From NCBI GenBank assembly GCA_039621445.1, contig CP154957.1, forward strand, positions 19,422,714 through 19,486,713: a stretch of 64,000 bases of DNA. Direction: 5' to 3'. Position 1 is the stretch's first letter; every line of letters starts with the position of its first letter. Positions 20,563 to 30,385 of the stretch are shown piece by piece. The DNA is from Euglena gracilis (Eukaryota; Euglenida; Euglenophyceae; Euglenales). The notes below the pieces were generated by a model. It worked only from the letters and a program-made list of their open reading frames with translations, did not search any database and was not told the DNA's origin. A program made the translations under genes and the position numbers.

Positions 20563-20603
20563 AAATTAGGGGGGGCAAATAAAGGGGGGGTAATGCTGAC
20601 TTG

Positions 20604-20738
20604 CTATATCGAGAACTGTGTCCCAGGCGCTGGTTCGGGCGTGAAACCTGTGCCTGGGACGCCAGTTCGGGCAGTAGCCCAAACCGGCGTCCCAGGCACA
20701 GGTTTCACGCCCGAACCGGCGTCTGGGACACAGTTTCT
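20604..20738. repeat. CTATATCGAGAA plus 128-bp palindrome
   Basis: Starting right after CTATATCGAGAA, the arm 20611-20665 (ACTGTGTCCCAGGCGCTGGT, TCGGGCGTGAAACCTGTGCC) is the near-exact complement of 20685-20738, with a loop of about 15 nt. It belongs to the GGCGTCC family. The CTATATC-AGAA word precedes three other palindromic arrays (21720, 23762, 37033). Confidence 0.8.
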
Positions 20739-21107
20739 GAAACCGTGGCTAGGGGTTTTCACGCCCGAACCGGCGGCTGAGGAATCACGGCCAATTTCGC
20801 CCAAATACCCGTGGTTTGGGCAGTTTTGGGGGTATTTTGGCCCAAATTGGCGATCCCAAAAATTGTTTGAGGTGGGTAATCGTTTTGATTACTTCGGGGG
20901 TCCATTTCTTGATGGACTCCAATTTACCGGTGCGGCATTACGCTGTCCATTGCTTAAGATGTGCCCGCAAAATTTTATAATTTCGCGAAACAAATGCATT
21001 TTCGCGCCTTTCGTGAAAAGCACACCTGCAGTGGCAGCAGTGTTCACTTGGTACCACAAGTGAGCCGGCCAAACCAACCCAATTCAGAACGTATAGTGCA
21101 TTGACAT

Positions 21108-21170
21108 TGAATGCGCACATGCGCATTCAGCCCACAGTTTGTTTGCCTCAGAATGCGCACCCGCGCATTC
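21108..21170. repeat. Two GAATGCGCAY-GCGCATTC palindromes
   Basis: GAATGCGCACATGCGCATTC at about 21108 and GAATGCGCACCCGCGCATTC at about 21151 are 20-bp palindromes 43 bp apart. They resemble in design, though not in sequence, the ATTGCGC hairpins at the left of the window. Confidence 0.65.
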
Positions 21171-21179
21171 ACACTTCAT

Positions 21180-21660
21180 TCATTCGCATCCATTCCGGAT
21201 TGGCCGACAAACGATCTTCCTCTACGTGCCCTGCCAGTTCGGAACGGCTGGCAACACCAGGGGGACGGCGACTGGCTGGGGCTTCACCTTTGGCTTGGCC
21301 TTCGGTTGGGCTTTGGGCTTCGCCTCCGGTCGGACGCGTCCGGCCATGCCGTCACACACTCGGTGGCACTGGACAACCTCGTTCTCGCTCTGCCGAGAGC
21401 ACAGGCCATCCAGCTCCTGCTACACGTCCTCGTTGGCAGGTTGTCCCCCACCAGGGCGAGGAGGCAGCGCTGTCCTGGCTCGGGCGGTGAGACGTGTGGA
21501 ATCTACCAATTTCGACCAACCACGTGACCGCGCACCGTGTCCACCCACCGCTGCCCAACGTTGCCACCTCGCAGCGCCTTGACACCGGGCCGACTGGTCT
21601 CCAGCAGTAATCAGGTCCCCCACCTGATCCATGCTCACTGCCAGGGTGTGTCGCTCGTTC
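21180..21660. other. GC-rich stretch without a supported gene
   Basis: Three overlapping plus-strand frames of 129-147 codons are open here because stops are rare in the GC-rich sequence. None shows a motif, and composition (Pro, Ser, Arg, Gly) differs from the host exons. Confidence 0.4.
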
Positions 21661-21719
21661 TCCCAGCCATGTTACCCATCAATCGAAAGCTCTTCTCAAG
21701 GGCTTTTGACAGATGGCCT

Positions 21720-21870
21720 CTATATCAAGAAAGGTGGGGGGGGGTGGCCGCCTTTGTCCTGAGGCGGGTGGGGGGGTGGCTGCCTCAGGACAAAGGCGGC
21801 CACCCCCCCACCTTTATTTGAGGCGGCCACCCCACCCTCCAGTCTTGGACAAAGGCGGCTACCCCCAAGT
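21720..21870. repeat. CTATATCAAGAAA plus GGACAAAGGCGG array, inverted copy
   Basis: This is the inverted counterpart of 17568-17712. CTATATCAAGAAA at 21720 is followed by alternating CCGCCTTTGTCCTGAGGCGG units and then CCCTCCAGTCTTGGACAAAG, GGCTACCCCCAAG. With 17568-17712 it could bound a 4.3-kb unit holding the hAT transposase. Confidence 0.7.
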
Positions 21871-22353
21871 TCGGAGAAACGTCCTCTGTCCTTTCCTGAC
21901 AGCACCATGTTCCCAACGCAGCTTGTGAACATGGCCGAGGCGGCCTTGGGTGGATCCTTGCCCGCCCCCTTGCAAAAATGAAAAAAGAGGCCCTGGAATC
22001 CCAAAGGCAACCGTCGGCGGACACCAACCGGAAAGATCAGAAAAAACACAAAACTGAAAAGTGCAATCACAAAATTTCAAAAAACATGTGAATACCAGAG
22101 GTCTCCAAATGTAGAACGTACTAAACGCAAGAAATTCTAAAGCCGAAAAACCACTCTCTCGTCGATATTTCTCTGTTCGAGCTGGCACAGTGCTCGAAAA
22201 AAGTGTTCACGTCTTTGGTACAGATATCCGCGACTGGGAATGCGGCGGGATATTACGAATTGGACTTTGGGTTTGGTTGCTTTGATCATTGAGCTGCCAA
22301 AGGTTCGCAACACCCCACATGTTTTTAGATGCTGAACTTTGTCTTTCAGAGGA

Positions 22354-23659
22354 ATGGACAAGTTTGTGGTCAGGAAATCCGTGTCGTCGTCAGTGGTGGA
22401 CAATTTGAAAGACGCTGTGAAGGCTGCCCCACCGAAGAAGAAGCGAAAGATCTCGGGATCCCCGTGGGGCTCATTGAAGGCAGAAGAAAAAGCCACAATG
22501 GCAGAGTTCTATGCCAACAACGGTGTGCTTCTCGCCTCCTCTGCATTTTACTCCCTGTATAGGCTGGGCACATACAAAATTACGGTTTGGTGTCAAGTGC
22601 CCCCCCCCGGACCACCTTGTATGGGTGGGTTGACAAGTATGCCCATGGAATGGAGGTCGGCCACATCGGCCGGCCCACCTGCTTGACCACCCAAGAGGAA
22701 GAGTACGTCCTGCAGGCCATGGCGGACCTTGAAAAGGAAGGAGCCAATGTGGACTGTGAAGTTCTGGCAGTTCTTGCAACAGAAGCAGCGCAAGTGCTCC
22801 GAGGGATCACGTTGGATTTGGGGCAGGGTTGGGCACAGAGCTTCAGGTTCCAACTTTTTTTTTCAAATTCTGAATTCACTGCGGGTGTCATGTAGGAGGA
22901 GGCACAAGTTGAGCAAACTGCGGAGGAGCACAACCGACCGTGCGCCACTGAATGAGACAAACGCCGCCTTGCTCAGGCAATGGCGCTTTGAGTTTGAAGA
23001 AAGTGTCAGGTGGCAAAACGTCTAAAATTTTTTCTGTATTAACTTGACCACAGGGTCCCGAGTGAATGGGGTGTGGATGTTCCGCAGGGGACATCCATTC
23101 CCCCCGAACTTCAGCTGGCCTTGGACGAAACACCATTGAACTACGTCCCCAACTCCTTCGGGACGTATGTCAAGGGAAAAAAGCGTGCCATTTACCTATG
23201 TGGGGACACCGACAAGCGAATGATAACCGCCACCCCCTGTTTGACCCGCCAAGGGAAATTTTTTACTTCTTCAAGTACTTTGGAAGGGGGAAACAGCCAG
23301 AACCATACCCTTGCTCAAGGCGGTTAACTTTCTATCTCTGAGCAAAGGTGTGTGTTTGACCCTACCTCCAATCAGGGGTAACCCATTGATGCTGCACATG
23401 TTTACCAAAAAAAAAAAGTGCAGACAGCTCCGTCATTTCATTACTTGCTTAATGCCATTGACCAAAAAATGACTGCAATGTATGCGCCCCCCCCCCCAGG
23501 AGAAAATATTCTTTCCTCTGCAGACGACAAGAATTGGGTCTGGCCCCAACTTTTCCGTACATTGTGGTCGCAGATAACGTCTCCTCCCATGGGAAAGATA
23601 AGTTTGAAAAGTGTGGGCAGTGCCAATGGTCATGGCTGTACAAGACCCCCAGTGCCAAA
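22354..23659 (+). pseudogene. pogo/Tigger-like transposase (CENP-B type DNA binding, DDE), truncated
   Basis: ATG at 22354 begins MDKFVVRKSVSSSVVDNLKD and includes PPKKKRKI, a classical nuclear localisation signal. After a C run at 22603 that shifts the frame come LYGWVDKYAHGMEVGHIGRP, TCLTTQEEEYVLQAM and ATEAAQVLRG, then from about 22897 RRRHKLSKLRRSTTDRAPLN (helix-turn-helix of CENP-B type). Exon 3 (about 23055-23265) has LDETPLNYVPNSFGTYVKGK and DKRMITATPCLTRQG, the first catalytic Asp region of the DDE domain; near 23560 another frame gives PYIVVADNVSSHGKDKF, the second Asp motif (DN-x-x-SH). Introns ending ATGTAG and ACCACAG are likely. The gene stops where the 78-bp TIR of the next element begins at 23660. 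Frameshifts near 23270 and 23460 mark decay. Confidence 0.7.
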
Positions 23660-23776
23660 CGGTAGACTGGGGGGGGGGGGGTCCTGGGTGGTCGGCCGAC
23701 TAGTCGGCCGACCACCCAACTGGTCGGCCGACTAGGCCTGGTCGGCAGCTAGTCGGCGAGACTATATCAAGAAAGA

Positions 23777-23891
23777 CCCCCCCTCCACCGGCTTTGTCCT
23801 GAGTCCGGGGGAGGGGGTCACCGGCTTTGTCCTTCGGACAAAGCCGGTGACCCCCTCCCCCGGACTCAGGACAAAGCCGGTGGAGGGGGGG
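23777..23891. repeat. 115-bp palindrome, CCGGCTTTGTCC type
   Basis: The sequence is symmetric about 23834 with a 3-nt loop (TTC): GTCACCGGCTTTGTCC / GGACAAAGCCGGTGAC and CTGAGTCCGGGGG on both arms to the CCCCCCCTCCACC edge. CTATATCAAGAAA at 23762-23774 stands directly before it. Related half-copies follow at 23917-23950, 26612 and 28093. Confidence 0.9.
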
Positions 23892-23959
23892 GACTGGCTT
23901 TAAGTCGGTGACCCCCCCCGCCGGACTCAGGACAAAGCCGGTGACCCCCTAATGAGGAA

Positions 23960-24180
23960 AATTACCACCCCCCCCCCATAATTGACACCCCCGACACCCT
24001 CCAAACCCCCCAGGTAGTGTCAATTATGGGGGGGTGTCAATTATGGGGGGGGGGGGCCGAAGGGACAAGGCAAAAAACAAGGGACTTCAGACAAACCCCG
24101 GCGGAAAAGACGCGAGCGGCTGAAAAAATTTTCGGTCGGGGGGGGGGGGGGTGTCAATTATGGGGGGGTGTCAATCAGGG
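23960..24180. repeat. TGTCAATTATGGGG inverted units
   Basis: CCCCCATAATTGACACC at 23968 and TGTCAATTATGGGGG at 24019, 24033 and 24152 form small inverted repeats around C/G runs. They resemble the 15-kb foldback family. Confidence 0.6.
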
Positions 24181-24262
24181 GGGGGGGAGTGGTATGTTTT
24201 TGGTGTGTGTGCCTTGTTTCCCACAGCCAAGATGCTGCCGGCACAGGCCGTTGTCGTTGGAG

Positions 24263-24709
24263 GCTAGGCGCGCCGCTCGGGGGGGTCGGCGACCCCCCCT
24301 CCCCCCCCCCCCGTGCGGCCCCTGCGCGGCCGCCCGCGCGGCCGCTCGACCCCCCATGGACCCCCCCCCTCCCCCCCTGTGCCTAGCATAGCCAAGAAAA
24401 AAAAATGTTCGTAAAAAATCGCGATTTTTTGAGGCCCAAAAATGCCCAAAAATGACCATTTTCGGACACAAAATGGCAAATTTGGGGGCCGCGCGCTCTG
24501 CGCGCGGCCAAAAAAGCACTTTTTTGGTCAAAAATGCCCAAAAATGGCAAAAAATGACCACTTTTTGGAACAGAAAATCACCGATTTTAGGATGCCGCCG
24601 CCGCGCGGGCCGCCCCCCCCCCCCCCCCCCCACGTGCGTCCCCCGCGCGGCCGCCCGCGCGGCCGCTCGCCCCCCCCCAGCTCCCCCCCCCCGCTGTGCC
24701 TAACCTCCG
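24263..24709. mobile_element. 447-bp C/G-run element with GCTAGGC / GCCTA ends
   Basis: It starts GCTAGGCGCGCCGCTCGG and ends CTGTGCCTAAC, with an internal CTGTGCCTAGCATAGCC at 24379. The core (about 24446-24592: GCGCGCTCTGCGCGC hairpin, AAAAATGACCA words, AATCACCGATTTTAGGA) is nearly repeated at 31441-31585. Two copies of CGCGGCCGCCCGCGCGGCCG lie near 24328 and 24648. It interrupts the recombinase-like gene. Non-coding. Confidence 0.6.
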
Positions 24710-25084
24710 TTGCTGAGGCCGGCATGGGACCCACGCAAAACCCAACTGCATTTTTGGCGAAATTAAAGGACTTCACGGAATCCACTCCAAAGAAGGAATC
24801 TGCGGACACAGTCCTTTTTGGGGACATTTTCTCACAATCTGTGCCTCAGCCTGATGGTAGCGCCAAAAACCAGAAAGGAGGTTATGTAGCTCTTGTCAAT
24901 TTCCAGAAAATTTGTGAGGTGAAGAGGCTACAAAACCGATGACTTGGACGAGTACATGTGCGCTTTTGCAAAGCATGTCCTCTCGGTGCATGCCATGTTC
25001 GACACGGAAGCTGAAAAGATTGCCCACAAGGCCCAAAGACAGCTTCTACCACAACCCACCCCCATATTGTCCCCCCCCCATATT

Positions 25085-25962
25085 ATATCCGTGGACTGAG
25101 GCCCAAGACACACACTGTGTCTCGTGGACTGAGTCCACGAGACACAGTGTGTGTCCCCGTGGACTGGGACACACACTGTGTCTCGTGGACTGAAAAATAA
25201 AAGGTGTTTGCCAGAAATGCGAGGTGTTCTACATCTAATGCAATGCAGCAGGGCAGTGGAAAGATGGTCACCGGACAACCGTGAGCTGTAACAGCTGAGA
25301 TGGTACAGGTATGTCTCGAAACTGAATGTGGTGCCACACTGTGCCCCGGCGTTGTTGCTCAGCTTGATTGATGAGGGTAGCCTCATCAAACAAATATCTG
25401 GGGTCAATGACCCAACCAGCCCATGCGGAAAAAAAGCCATCCAGGTCCTCATACTGAGCGTTCAGATGTTTACACACCTGCTGGAACTCCAACAGGCGTG
25501 TAACAGCTACACGCTCAGCAATTGCGGTCCCTTTTGGCTTCTCTTCCAACACGTTGGCCAACAACGTACCGTGTATTGGGTCAACAGCAGGGCCCTTCTG
25601 CAAATCGACCAAATACTTTTCCAGTGTAGCAACAAATTCATCTGGTTTCGGGGGTCGGGGGAGCATGCGGTCCACACTGTTTGCGGTCTTCTTCATTTTC
25701 CGAAAGAAAAAACTGCAAGGACAGGTAGCGGAATGTGGTAAAACTTGTCCCTTGTTGGTCGGACCAGTGGGAATTCTTGATTTTTTTCAGTTCACGAGGA
25801 CACACACTGTGTCTCGTGGACTGGCAGTCCACGAGACACAGTGTGTGTCATCGTGAACTGAAAATTTGACAAAAAATCGCAAAAAAATACGGGGTAGACA
25901 TTGCGTGGCTAAGTTCCACGAGACACAGTGTGTGTCTTGGGCCTCTTAGTCAACGGATATAG
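25085..25962. mobile_element. Iteron-bearing element 1 (GACACACACTGTGTCTCG)
   Basis: TIRs of about 45 bp: TATCCGTGGACTGAGGCCCA followed by AGACACACACTGTGTCTCG at 25086, and its near complement ending AGTCAACGGATATA at 25962. Just inside each end are two or three inverted copies of GACACACACTGTGTCTCGTG (25095-25196 and 25795-25945), making near-perfect hairpins. It carries a 142-codon minus-strand gene at 25268-25696. It is nested in the element at 25056-26215. Confidence 0.75.
25268..25696 (-). CDS. Element-borne protein of unknown function, 142 aa, family member 1
   Basis: Minus-strand frame beginning MKKTANSVDRMLPRPPKPDE. Conserved with the 156-residue protein at 40147-40617: TAN at the start, LP-x-PP, VDP-[IL]-HGTLLA near residue 40, LEF-x-x-x-C-x-HL-x-A-x-Y about residue 70, then LD-x-FF-x-AW-x-GW-x-x-x-P and LFDEA near residue 100. 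The C-termini diverge. No signal peptide, membrane segment or zinc motif is seen. The aromatic, acidic core could be a small nucleic-acid-binding or adaptor fold, but I recognise no family. It is the only gene inside its TIR element. An intact frame next to broken transposases suggests constraint or recent arrival. Confidence 0.6.
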   Translation of the reverse strand: MKKTANSVDRMLPRPPKPDEFVATLEKYLVDLQKGPAVDPIHGTLLANVLEEKPKGTAIAERVAVTRLLEFQQVCKHLNAQYEDLDGFFSAWAGWVIDPRYLFDEATLINQAEQQRRGTVWHHIQFRDIPVPSQLLQLTVVR

Positions 25963-26660
25963 ACAAAAATCGTCCATTGTAACCCGGACACACCGTGTAC
26001 CCGGGTTATGGGCGCCTTCGGCGCCCATAACCCGGACACACGGTGTGTCCGGGTGACATGGACGATTTTTGTGTAGTCCCTCGGCCCGGCCGACGAGGGG
26101 TTCTTTTGGCTCGGTCAATGAAATTTCCTTTGGTACCCCCATTTTGTCCCCCCCCCATATTGTCCCGGCGGGCCTCCTGGGGAGAGGTCGGTGGGACAAT
26201 ATGGGGGGGGGGGGTGGTATGTCAGCAGGCTGGGGTACCCATGTGTGAGTGGGCTCCGCAGACGTTGACAACTTATGTCAACGCATTGGCTGCGATGCAC
26301 AAATTGACGAAGCCTGAGCATGTAATCGTCCCAAAAGCAAAAACCCAGTTTCCAACTTTTGTCCGATTTGTGGACTCATGTTCATCACGGCTGAAAAAGT
26401 TCAGAGCACGTCAGCCAGAGGTGCGGGTGCTGGATGATTCAGATTTGCTCAAGCTGCATGCACAGACCAAGTGGGATTCCTGGTTTGAGACACAACGCGG
26501 TGCTGTGACAGCTTCTTGCTATTCTGACAACCATCCAAATGCTGTTTCTGTGTCCCAAATGTGGTTGCAACCATATTCATTTCGGCTGGTTTAAAATTTG
26601 GGGGGGGGTCCACCGGACTCAAGACAAAGCCGGTGGACCCCCTCCTCCGGCTTTATATAT

Positions 26661-26764
26661 AAATTGTGGGCATAACCCGTATTCAGGCCGTATAACGGGT
26701 CAAGGGCGCCGCAGGCGCCCTTGACCCGTTATACGGCCTGAATACGGGTTATAGCCCACAATTT
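26661..26764. repeat. 104-bp palindrome, TAACCCGTATTCAGGCC type
   Basis: AAATTGTGGGCATAACCCG, GTATTCAGGCCGTATAACGG and GTCAAGGGCGCC are mirrored after a 4-nt loop (GCAG). The arms differ by one inserted base. It ends 5 bp before the TIR of the next element (26769). Confidence 0.9.
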
Positions 26765-27235
26765 TTCTGTAACCGTGAATAGAAAGGCCCGGCGCCTGCC
26801 CTGTTTTTTTTTTTTTTGCTTCACGCCAGGTTTTCGGGCATTTTTTTGTCATTTTTCACCCAAAAATCCTATTCACAAAAATATGCCCTGTTTTTCGTGA
26901 ATATCTATTCACAAAAAACAGGGCATATTTTTGTGAATTGAAAATATGCCCTGTTTTTTGTGAATAGAAACAGGTCTTTGGAAATGGTGTCCAAATGACC
27001 CGAATCATACCCACATGGCACCGCTGGTCCTGGAAAACGAGAAATGGGCGTTGGGCCAAGTAATTGGGGGGCACTTTGGGGGGGGGGGACTGGGCGCCGA
27101 AGGCGCACGGTCCCCCCCAAAGGCCCCCACAATGCTTGGCCTGACGCCGATATTCGCTTTAGAGCCTAACGGATCACAGAGGGTCGGTATTTTATCCACA
27201 TTGCTTGTGTTGTTCCTCAGTCTGTTCTTGCAAAA

Positions 27236-27298
27236 ATGGCGAAGAAAGCCGCAAACGCCATGGACCGAATGTTGCCACAACCCCCAAAACTGTGTATT
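27236..27298 (+). pseudogene. N-terminal fragment of the element-borne protein family, member 3
   Basis: ATG at 27236 gives MAKKAANAMDRMLPQPPKL, which aligns with the starts of the other two members (M-[AK]-K-[RK]-[TA]-AN-x-[VM]-[DN], LP-x-PP). After about 20 codons the similarity ends where a GAACCGGCGTCC-type repeat begins (27310). It is on the opposite strand to the other two copies. Confidence 0.6.
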
Positions 27299-27554
27299 GG
27301 GGCTCTGGCTTCACGCCCGAACCGGCGTCCAATGCTGGTCAGGTTGGTTCGGGCGGGAAGACGGCGTCCAGGGGACCCAAAATGAAAAGTGCCAAAAAGT
27401 GTCCAAAATGGGTTTTAGACATGTGGCAACCATATAATCATATCTGAGCAGTTTTTGGGGGGTATTTGGTCAGAAATTGGGGGATTTTGTGCAACACTTT
27501 CCATTTGGTCAAATTTGGCGAATTTCTGAAATGGAGTATACCATGCAGCACGGC

Positions 27555-27910
27555 TGAAATCTAAGGCCATCTGCTGAAAGCCCTCGAGAAGGGCTATTGA
27601 TCAAGGGGCAACATGGCAGGTGAACAGTGGGTTTTGGAATTTGCGAAAAGGGTCGGAACATTGCGATTGGCAATTTTTAGGGCGCTGTGCAGTGTGGCTG
27701 AGTTCTGAGGGTACCAAACGAAAGATCATGGGGAAAGCTTTCAATTGATATGCTGTATGGCACCTCAGGTGTGGGATTTCACAAATTAGGATGTCAAAAT
27801 TTGGAATACACGATCGCTGAAAATAAGCGCTGTGTGCAGTATTGCTGATTCCTGTGGCCATCTGTAAAAAGCCCTTGAGAAGAGCTTTCGATTGATGGGA
27901 TTGACAGGTT
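27555..27910 (+). repeat. Interspersed AGCCCTTGAGAAGAGC family, copies 2 and 3
   Basis: 27555-27745 and 27775-27905 carry the same word order as 17730-17935 (AAGGCCATCTGC, GCAACATGGCAG, AGGGTCGGAA; AAATTTGGAATACACGATCG; AAGCCCTTGAGAAGAGCTTT). They form the core of the element at 26769-28079. Non-coding. Confidence 0.65.
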
Positions 27911-28152
27911 TTTGGGTTTCATTTCAGTAAAATTCCTATTCACGAAAATATGCCCTGTTTTTCGTGAATAGGTATTCACGAAAAACAGGGCATATTTTCG
28001 TGAATTGAAAATATGCCCTGTTTTCCGTGTTCACACCCACGAAAAACAGGGCAGGCGCCGGGCCTCTATTCACGGTTACTGTCACCCCTGAGTCCATCGT
28101 AGGGGGTCACCGGCTTTGTCCTGAGACCGACGGGGGGGGGGTCTCCGACTTA

Positions 28153-29080
28153 GGGGGGGGGGGTTCATGGGGGGTCGGCCGCCCAGTCGGCCCACCACCC
28201 ACTCTACTGAAGTTACGGGCCAGTCTCGCCGACTTTTAAGCCCCCCCCCCCTGGGAAAAAATCACCCCAAAACCAGTCAAAACCCACCCAAATGGCTCCA
28301 GAACCCCCCAATCGGGGGTGAATATGCAAAAAACTGGGGGCAAAATGTCCATTTTGGGCCACTTTTGGCAAAAGAACACCTGTCCCCGTTGGATTTTCAA
28401 TATATAAGTCAAAATTTTGCACAAAAAGGACTTAGCCCTCCAAGTATATTGCCAACATAGAAGGGATTTTGTTATTTGAGGGGGGGGGGTGCGGGGGGGG
28501 CGGAGCCCCCCCCCCGCCTATGCCAAAGTGAGCCACAAAAACGACTTAACCCCGGAGTATGTAGCCAACATAGAAGGGATTTTGTTATTTGAGGGGGGGG
28601 TGCGGGGGGGGGCGGGAGCCCCCCCGCCTATGCCAAAGTGAGCCACAAAAACGACTTAGCCCCCGAGTATGTTGCCAACACAGAAGGGATTTTGTTATCT
28701 GGGCTCGGGTGGAGGTGGAGGGGGGAGTTTTCAGCCTGTCGTGATGCAAAATGCTTGCATTTCTAAAGGATTTTCATGTAATCCCTGTTTCGTCATTGGT
28801 TTTTTACCCCTCCGGACCCCATGAAGGGCCCACCGACCCCCCACCGACCAAAGATTTCCATCTGAGGGTGTTCCTGTTGGTGCAAGGCACTTATTTGGAC
28901 CCATCCGGACCATTTCCGGGTGGTTTGGACCCGCCACAGACCATTTTCATGACCACCGACTAGCCACCGACTAGTTTGCATACAATTTTCTTCATAAAAA
29001 GTCGGCGAGACTGGCCCGTAACTACATTAGAGTGGGTGGTCGGCCGACTAATCCGCCGACCACCCAGGACCCCCCCCCCC
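28153..29080. mobile_element. Nested inverted-repeat element, GTCGGCGAGACTGGCCC type
   Basis: TIRs of about 80 bp with mismatches: a G run, GTCGGCCGCCCAGTCGGCC, CACCACCCACTCTA, GTTACGGGCCAGTCTCGCCG at 28153-28234, and the complement GTCGGCGAGACTGGCCCGTA through CACCCAGGACCCCCC at 29001-29080. The core contains three roughly 110-bp direct repeats (28450, 28565, 28674) starting GCCAACA-AGAAGGGATTTTG. Its right end abuts the right TIR of the 5.5-kb element. Confidence 0.65.
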
Positions 29081-29172
29081 TGTCTCGCCGACTAGCCTAG
29101 TCGGCCGACCAGTTGGGTGGTCGGCCGACTAGTCGGCCGACCACCCAGGACCCCCCCCCCCCCAGTCTACCG

Positions 29173-29570
29173 CCTAGAGCCCTGTCCCGGTGTGAAATAA
29201 AACAAAACAAAAAAATGCCTGCATTTGAGTTTTACTCCGGCTTGCTTTGGGTTTGCGGCCACGGAATTAAAGCTGCTGAACCTGGGAACGTCATCAGGGT
29301 CCCGTTTCTCCACTTCTTTGTGCAACAGGATCCTGCCCTTGTCCATCGACACGTGTGTTGCCATATGCGACACTTTGCGATTGAGACTTTTGAATTTGAT
29401 GTGATGAACCTGTTTCACAATTCCTCCAAGTCTTTCTTTGCGGGTTTTGGGGCATGTTACAGCATTTGCGTTCAGGAATCCCCTCCCCCCCCACGTCCTT
29501 TTTTTTTGATGAGTTCCCCAAAAAGTGTTCAAAAATTTCAAAAATGAGCATTTTTGGATCAATTTTCAAG
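29173..29570 (-). CDS. Possible coding block, unknown
   Basis: A minus-strand frame of about 100 codons (NANAVTCPKTRKERLGGIVK, QVHHIKFKSLNRKVSHMATH, VSMDKGRILLHKEVEKRDPD) immediately outside the right TIR of the 5.5-kb element looks protein-like, basic, without Gly/Pro bias. No family recognised. It may be the interrupted target. Confidence 0.2.
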
Positions 29571-30050
29571 AAAAAAATCAGGAGTTTTTGACCGATTTCG
29601 ACCCTGTGCCCATCTATGAAACCGAAAAAATTTTCGGCCCCCCCCCCTTCAGCTTCGAGGGAGGAGGGTCTGACCCTTAAAGCTTCCCGTCCATCACGGA
29701 AAATTACTCCGCACGACGGCGGAAAAAAAATTGAATTTCACTTACCGAAAGCCGGGACTTTCCACGCGCAGTGCCGTCGGGGCAGGTAAAGTCAAATAGT
29801 TCCTGGCCGGGGGCAGTGCGGGGACCAATGGGGAAACTCATGCCAAAAACCCACTGTCGACAAAAGTCTGTTCGACCGGAGCCGGCTGTCGGCATTTTAT
29901 TGTACGAGAAATTACTTCTCGACATTCATGCCAGTCGAGATTCCAAAGGGGGAGGTATAGGAGATTCCAAGCTGTAGACCTGGATGTGTTCCATTCATTT
30001 TTGCCGCAAAGATTTTTCTCTTTCACCCCTGCCGGGTTAGTTTTTGCCAG
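29570..30050. other. No gene seen
   Basis: A C run at 29638, a short palindrome ACGAGAAATTACTTCTCGAC at about 29903 and otherwise unstructured sequence. Small frames on both strands lack motifs. Confidence 0.3.
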
Positions 30051-30385
30051 CGGCCGAAGGCCGCTCCAATTCAGAACTTGAAAAGTTGATGACGTTATTT
30101 AAAGGAGTAGGGTTAGGGTCAAGTTTCCATCCCTAACTGTCCCATCCCATCCCCTCAACGTCGTTAAATTGGTGTCCGTAGGGGACCCAGCGAACCCAAA
30201 GAGGCGCCCAACTAGGGTTAAAAACATTGGGGGACCCGAGCGAGGCGCCGAAGGCGCCGAGCGAGGGTCCCCCAATGTGTATTAACCCTAGTTGGGCGCC
30301 TCTTTGGGGTAGCTGGTCCCCTGCAGGCACCACTTTTTCACGCATCAGTCACCGACCCTTCAGCTGGTCGATCGACCCTTCAACT
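30051..30385. repeat. 335-bp foldback element, copy 1
   Basis: The whole block is the reverse complement of 42066-42399 with few differences. It contains an internal hairpin (GAGGCGCCCAACTAGGGTTA ... TAACCCTAGTTGGGCGCCTC around a GGCGCCGAAGGCGCC centre) and ends in GGTCGATCGACCCTTCAACT. A telomere-like AGGGTTAGGGTC at 30109 is too short to mean a telomere. Confidence 0.85.

Larger units (their letters stand above)
25056..26215. mobile_element. Outer element with CCACCCCC-ATATTGTCCC ends
   Basis: CCACCCCCATATTGTCCCCC at 25056 pairs with GGGACAATATGGGGGGG ending in GGTGG at 26193-26216. A second hairpin of the same words is at 26150-26214. It splits the recombinase-like reading frame and itself contains the element at 25085-25962. 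Target duplication not found. Confidence 0.6.
24226..26593 (+). pseudogene. Broken copy 2 of the possible tyrosine-recombinase (YR) gene
   Basis: An acceptor TTTCCCACAG near 24225 opens a frame that is cut by a 447-bp insertion (24263-24709), then continues MGPTQNPTAFLAKLKDFTES, ESADTVLFGDIFSQSVPQPD, GGYVALVNFQKI, and, in another frame, DLDEYMCAFAKHVLSVHAMF. A second insertion (25056-26215) interrupts it before WAPQTLTTYVNALAAMHKLT, KPEHVIVPKAKTQFPTFVRF, LDDSDLLKLHAQTKWDSWF. The later part matches the copy at 17049. The 5' part, seen only here, has an alpha-helical look. The assignment to YR elements rests on resemblance to core-binding domains and on the possible catalytic fragment at 38354. 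A different transposon class is possible. Confidence 0.4.
26769..28079. mobile_element. Iteron-bearing element 2 (AAAACAGGGCATATTTTCGTG)
   Basis: TIRs: GTAACCGTGAATAGAAAGGC, CCGGCGCCTGCCCTGTTTTT at 26769, and AAAAACAGGGCAGGCGCCGG through CACGGTTAC at 28079. Inside each end an array of AACAGGGCATATTTTTGTGAA in alternating orientations forms hairpins (26868-26976, 27935-28035). The core holds copies of the AGCCCTTGAGAAGAGC family and a fragment of the unknown protein at 27236. No target duplication recognised. Confidence 0.75.
23660..29172. mobile_element. 5.5-kb composite element with perfect 78-bp terminal inverted repeats
   Basis: Positions 23660-23737 and 29095-29172 are exact reverse complements, including a run of 13 G against 13 C. 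The repeat begins CGGTAGACTGG, then the G run, GTCCTGGGTGGTCGGCCGAC and nested GGCCGACTAGTCGGCC palindromes. Just inside, AGCTAGTCGGCGAGAC is shared with an indel. Inside lie a broken recombinase-like gene, at least four nested inverted-repeat elements and a 115-bp palindrome. No target duplication could be identified. The perfect identity of the ends suggests recent insertion or gene conversion, in contrast to the decayed interior. Confidence 0.75.

Noticed and set aside
30107-30124. Telomeric repeat (AGGGTTAGGGTC)
   Set aside because: Only about two units, inside a foldback element that is repeated at 42.3 kb.
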